Positions 61,148 through 64,000 of a DNA stretch of 64,000 bases are shown in pieces (positions within the stretch are counted from its first letter, which is position 1; each line of letters opens with the position of its first letter). Location: contig NZ_SGXJ01000002.1 in assembly GCF_004216905.1 (NCBI RefSeq), forward strand, positions 62,001-126,000, in the 5' to 3' direction. The DNA is from Kribbella sp. VKM Ac-2569. GTDB lineage: Bacteria > Actinomycetota > Actinomycetes > Propionibacteriales > Kribbellaceae. Under the pieces are notes generated by a model. That model was given only the letters and a program-made list of their open reading frames with translations. It had not been told where the DNA came from and ran no database searches. A program made the translations under genes and the position numbers.

Positions 61148-61693
61148 ATGCCGAAGTTGTGGAACGAGAGCATCGCCACCCACCGCCAGGCGGTCCGGGA
61201 AGCGATCCTCGACGCCACCGCGGCCCTCGTCGCCGAACGCGGCCTGACCGGCATCACCATGGCCGAGGTCGCGCACCGCGCCGGTGTCGGGCGGGCGACG
61301 CTCTACAAGTACTTCGCCGACGTCGACTCGACCCTCGCTGCCTGGCACCAGCGTCAGGTCGCCGGGCACCTGCAACAGCTCTCCGAGATCTGGGAGCGGA
61401 CCCACCGCATCGACGACGTGCTGGAGACGTACGCGTTCATCTGCCACGAGCACCCGCCGACCGAGGCCGCCCATTCGCTGCATCGGTCGGAGCAGGTCGG
61501 TCACGCCCGCGAGCATCTGGTGGAGTTCATCGCGGAGCGGTTGGGTGACGTGCGCGTCGACGTACCGCCGAAGGAGTTGGCGACGTACTGCGTGCACGCT
61601 CTCCAAGCAGCAGGCGCCGTACCGTCGAAAGCGGCGGTACGGCGCCTGGTGCAGGTCACGTTGGACGGGCTACGCGGCCAGCCGGGTGGGTGA
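61148..61693 (+). CDS. TetR/AcrR family transcriptional regulator
   Basis: The 181-residue protein has a TetR HTH at about residues 16-60 (VREAILDATAALVAERGLTG, ITMAEVAHRAGVGRATLYKY, FADVDSTL) and a short helical ligand domain. ATG 61148. It is divergent from the DUF2218 gene with a perfect palindrome between. The last 24 bases overlap the convergent P-type ATPase gene. Confidence 0.94.
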   Translation: MPKLWNESIATHRQAVREAILDATAALVAERGLTGITMAEVAHRAGVGRATLYKYFADVDSTLAAWHQRQVAGHLQQLSEIWERTHRIDDVLETYAFICHEHPPTEAAHSLHRSEQVGHAREHLVEFIAERLGDVRVDVPPKELATYCVHALQAAGAVPSKAAVRRLVQVTLDGLRGQPGG

Positions 61694-63745
61694 GAGGTTG
61701 AGGCGGCGGAGCAGCTGGGCGTTGAGGGCCACGACGATCGTGGAGATCGACATCAGGAGGGCGCCGACGGCGGGTGAGACGACCACTCCGGCGAACGCGA
61801 GCACTCCGGCGGCGAGCGGGACCGTGATCACGTTGTAGCCGGTGGCCCAGACGAGGTTTTGCCACATCTTGCGGTAGCTCGCCTTGGACAGGTCGATGAC
61901 CGAGAGGACGGCGCGCGGATCGTCGGCGGCGAGAACGACGCCGGCGGACTCGATCGCGACGTCGGTGCCGGCGCCGATCGCGATCCCGACCTCGGCCCGG
62001 GCCAGCGCCGGGGCGTCGTTCACCCCGTCACCGACCATCGCGACCTTCAGCCCACGGGACTGCAGCTCCGCGACCTTGGCGTCCTTGTCCTGCGGCAGCA
62101 CCTCGGCGAATACCTCATCGATGCCCAGTTCCTTCGCCACCGCCTCGGCGACCTGGTGCGCGTCGCCGGTGATCATTGCGACCTTCACCCCACGCTTGTG
62201 CAGCGCGGCGACCGCCTGCCGGGACTCTTCGCGGACCGCGTCCTCGAGCGCGATCGCACCCAGCACCTGTCCATCCCGAACCACATGCAGCACCGCAGCC
62301 CCGCGAGCCTTCCAGTCCGCGACCTCCGCGTCGAGCGCGTCCGGCTCGGTCAGGCCGTTCTCCCGCAGGTACGCCGGTCCGCCGACCGCAACCTCCGCAC
62401 CGCCGACGGTCGCCTGCACACCCCGGCCGGTGAGCGACCGGAAGTCCGTCGCCACCACACGCCCAGCGCCCACTGGCACCCGGTCGGAATGTGCGCGAAC
62501 GATCGCCTTCGCCAACGGGTGTTCACTGTCGGACTCGACCGCCGCCGCCAGCTCCAGCAACTCGTCGTGCGACACCGCCTCGACAGTCGCGACCCCGGTG
62601 ACGGCCGGCTCGCCCTTTGTCAACGTGCCGGTCTTGTCGAACAGGACCGCGTCGATCGTCCGCATCCGCTCCAGCGCCAACCGGTTCTTCACGAGTACGC
62701 CGGCCTTGGCCGCACGCTCCGTGGAGATCGCGATCACCAGCGGGATGGCCAGCCCGAGGGCATGCGGGCAGGCGATCACCAGGACGGTCACGGTTCGCGT
62801 CACGGCCTCGTCGAACTTGCCGAGCAGCGCCCAGACCACGAACGTGATCAGGCCGGCGATGGACGCGAAGTAGAAGAGGAACGCGGCGGCGCGATCCGCG
62901 AGTGCCTGCGCACGGGACGACGAGGCCTGCGCCTCGGCCACCAACCGCTGGATGCCGGCCAGAGCCGTGTCGTCGCCGACCGCGGTGATCTCGACGCGCA
63001 GAGCGTTGTCAGTGGCAACAGTTCCGGCGACCACGGCGTCACCGACGGCCCGCGACACCGGCCGCGATTCGCCGGTGATCATCGACTCGTCGACCTCGGC
63101 CTGCCCCTCGACCACGGCGCCGTCCGCCGGCACACGTCCGCCGGAACGCACCAGTACGACGTCGCCGGCCTGCAACTCGTGCAGCGACACCTGGACGACC
63201 CCGTCGTCGGTGACCTTCTCGGCCGAGTCCGGAAGCAGCGCGGCCAGGGCGTCGAGCGCACCGGATGCGGCACCGAGCGCCCGCATCTCCAGCCAGTGCC
63301 CGAGCAGCATGATCACGATCAGCAGCGCGAGCTCCCACCAGAAGTCCAGGTCGAACCCGCCGAGCTGCAACGTGGTCACCCACGAGGCGACGAACGCGAC
63401 GGTGATCGCCATCGAGATCAGCAGCATCATCCCGGGGCGCCGCGACTTCAGTTCGCTCCATCCCCCGGTCAGGAACGGCTGCCCGCCGTACACGAAGATC
63501 ACCGTGCCGAGCACCGGCGCGATCAGCCCCGACCCGGGGAACTCCGGCCGCTTGTACCCCAGCAGGTCCGCGAACATCTCACTGAAGAACACCACCGGCA
63601 CTGCCAGCCCCAGGCTGATCCAGAACCGGTCCTTGAACTGCGCCGCATGATCCCCGTGCCCACCGTGACCACCGTGCGCATCATGCCCGCCGTGGTTCAT
63701 GTGGTCCTCGTGACCACCGTGTTCGTGCTGCTCATGCTCGTTCAT
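61670..63745 (-). CDS. copB: CopB-type (P1B-3) copper-transporting P-type ATPase
   Basis: The 691-residue pump has a His-rich cytoplasmic N-terminus (EHEQHEHGGHEDHMNHGGHD and more), no CXXC metal domain, about eight helices, actuator loop TGES, the metal-site motif CPH in VLVIACPHALGLAIPL, phosphorylation DKTGTLTKG, nucleotide-site SEHPLAKAI and hinge GDGVNDAPALARAEV. A His tail with CPH marks the P1B-3 class, reported to export Cu(II) or Cu(I). A CsoR-type box directly precedes it. ATG 63745. Confidence 0.94.
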   Translation of the reverse strand: MNEHEQHEHGGHEDHMNHGGHDAHGGHGGHGDHAAQFKDRFWISLGLAVPVVFFSEMFADLLGYKRPEFPGSGLIAPVLGTVIFVYGGQPFLTGGWSELKSRRPGMMLLISMAITVAFVASWVTTLQLGGFDLDFWWELALLIVIMLLGHWLEMRALGAASGALDALAALLPDSAEKVTDDGVVQVSLHELQAGDVVLVRSGGRVPADGAVVEGQAEVDESMITGESRPVSRAVGDAVVAGTVATDNALRVEITAVGDDTALAGIQRLVAEAQASSSRAQALADRAAAFLFYFASIAGLITFVVWALLGKFDEAVTRTVTVLVIACPHALGLAIPLVIAISTERAAKAGVLVKNRLALERMRTIDAVLFDKTGTLTKGEPAVTGVATVEAVSHDELLELAAAVESDSEHPLAKAIVRAHSDRVPVGAGRVVATDFRSLTGRGVQATVGGAEVAVGGPAYLRENGLTEPDALDAEVADWKARGAAVLHVVRDGQVLGAIALEDAVREESRQAVAALHKRGVKVAMITGDAHQVAEAVAKELGIDEVFAEVLPQDKDAKVAELQSRGLKVAMVGDGVNDAPALARAEVGIAIGAGTDVAIESAGVVLAADDPRAVLSVIDLSKASYRKMWQNLVWATGYNVITVPLAAGVLAFAGVVVSPAVGALLMSISTIVVALNAQLLRRLNLSPTRLAA

Positions 63746-63754
63746 GCCTCAGAA

Positions 63755-63773
63755 GATACCCCTAGGGGGTATC
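63755..63773. promoter_or_regulatory. CsoR-type copper-responsive operator
   Basis: GATACCCCTAGGGGGTATC is a perfect palindrome (8-3-8) with the TACCCC-TA-GGGGTA core that CsoR repressors bind. It is 9 bases upstream of the copB ATG, so the pump is probably derepressed by Cu(I). The csoR gene is not in the window. Confidence 0.88.
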
Positions 63774-63791
63774 AGAAATCAAGGCATGGAA

Positions 63792-63821
63792 AAGCCCCGC
63801 CACCCGAAGGTGACGGGGCTT
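63792..63821 (-). terminator. Terminator of the right-edge ABC-F gene
   Basis: AAGCCCCG (63792-63799) pairs with CGGGGCTT (63814-63821), and the stem can extend inward through CACC/GGTG. It lies 13 bases past the ABC-F stop on the minus strand and upstream of the copB control region. Confidence 0.8.
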
Positions 63822-63834
63822 ACTCCCGAGCCGG

Positions 63835-64000
63835 CTAGAGCGGATCGATGTCGGTCAGTGTCTCCGGTGTCAGTTCCACCCACCGCGTGATGCCGATGTC
63901 GCGCAGGAACGGCACGTCGTGACTGGCGATCACGAGCGCTCCGTTGTACGACGCCAACGCGTCCTTCAGCTGCGCCACGCTGGCGAGGTCGAGGTTGTTC
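63835..64000 (-). CDS. ABC-F family ATP-binding protein, C-terminal fragment (window edge)
   Basis: Only the last 54 codons are present, stop TAG at 63837-63835. The sequence reads NNLDLASVAQLKDALASYNG, then ALVIASHDVPFLRDIGITRW: the Walker B continuation and switch-His region of the second ATPase domain of ABC-F proteins, which act on ribosomes in antibiotic protection or translation rather than in transport. The N-terminal part is outside the window. Confidence 0.85.
   Translation of the reverse strand, partial: NNLDLASVAQLKDALASYNGALVIASHDVPFLRDIGITRWVELTPETLTDIDPL

Noticed and set aside
1-64000. CRISPR array, insertion sequence, prophage, tRNA or attachment site
   Set aside because: No regularly spaced repeats, transposase or integrase motifs, or tRNA-like cloverleaf with flanking repeats were seen. 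Frequent short GTACGGCG-like words are scattered in coding sequence and look like a codon or genome signature.

Overview
The window is very GC-rich, densely packed DNA from a high-GC actinobacterium. GTG starts, ATGA/GTGA/TGATG gene overlaps, an ergothioneine operon, F420-type enzymes, a CsoR-type copper box and an IdeR-like iron box all fit. Gene content and style suggest the Nocardioidaceae/Kribbella neighbourhood; that placement is inference. It is chromosomal: no insertion sequence, phage gene, CRISPR array, rRNA or tRNA was recognised. About 62 genes cover almost everything, and the only gene-free stretch over 300 bases (6518-6979) holds an FMN riboswitch.

Layout. 1-2.5 kb: partial LysR regulator divergent from an F420-type oxidoreductase and an epimerase-like protein. 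2.5-6.8 kb: complete riboflavin operon ribD-ribE-ribM-ribBA-ribH behind the riboswitch. 7-10.8 kb: Ser/Thr kinase, a frameshifted von Willebrand A membrane protein and an HTH regulator next to three palindromes. 10.8-13.3 kb: polar amino acid ABC importer with a structured leader. 13.3-19.4 kb: two tandem polysaccharide deacetylases, HAD phosphatase, MFS transporter, ribulose-phosphate epimerase, NmrA-like protein and TetR. 19.3-22.4 kb: cobK-cobM-cobL plus a flavin/F420-type oxidoreductase. 22.4-25.6 kb: ABC-2 exporter divergent from a GbsR/MarR regulator. 25.6-29.9 kb: secreted peptidase, HTH-NBR1 Ig-like fusion, secreted cell-wall hydrolase, alpha/beta hydrolase. 29.9-34.2 kb: LacI regulator and sugar ABC importer. 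34.2-38.5 kb: egtA-egtB-egtC-egtD. 38.7-43.2 kb: siderophore importer with FhuF-like reductase. 43.2-48.5 kb: unknown proteins, hydrolase/TetR pair, an extradiol dioxygenase-like protein, an Rv2671-like reductase and a FolP2-like protein. 48.5-51.6 kb: L-fuconate oxidation genes. 51.6-59.6 kb: PucR regulator, three DUF917 paralogs, HyuA, a 38-codon ORF and an NCS1 permease. 59.7-63.8 kb: Met/His-rich DUF6153 and DUF305 proteins, DUF2218, TetR and a CopB-type P-type ATPase. Right edge: the end of an ABC-F gene.

The most interesting region is 51.6-59.6 kb. It looks like an uptake and catabolic system for a hydantoin-like or thiohydantoin-like compound: an NCS1 permease (the family of the hydantoin carrier Mhp1), a HyuA-type ATPase, three DUF917 proteins (a family I recall being renamed after S-methyl thiohydantoin desulfurase), a translation-coupled micro-ORF and a PucR regulator. 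It lies about 13 kb from the ergothioneine operon, so an ergothioneine-derived substrate is a testable idea. Other items worth attention are the FolP2/Rv2671-like coupled pair, the structured leader before the amino acid importer, the palindrome cluster at 10.1 kb and the metal-binding module at the right end.
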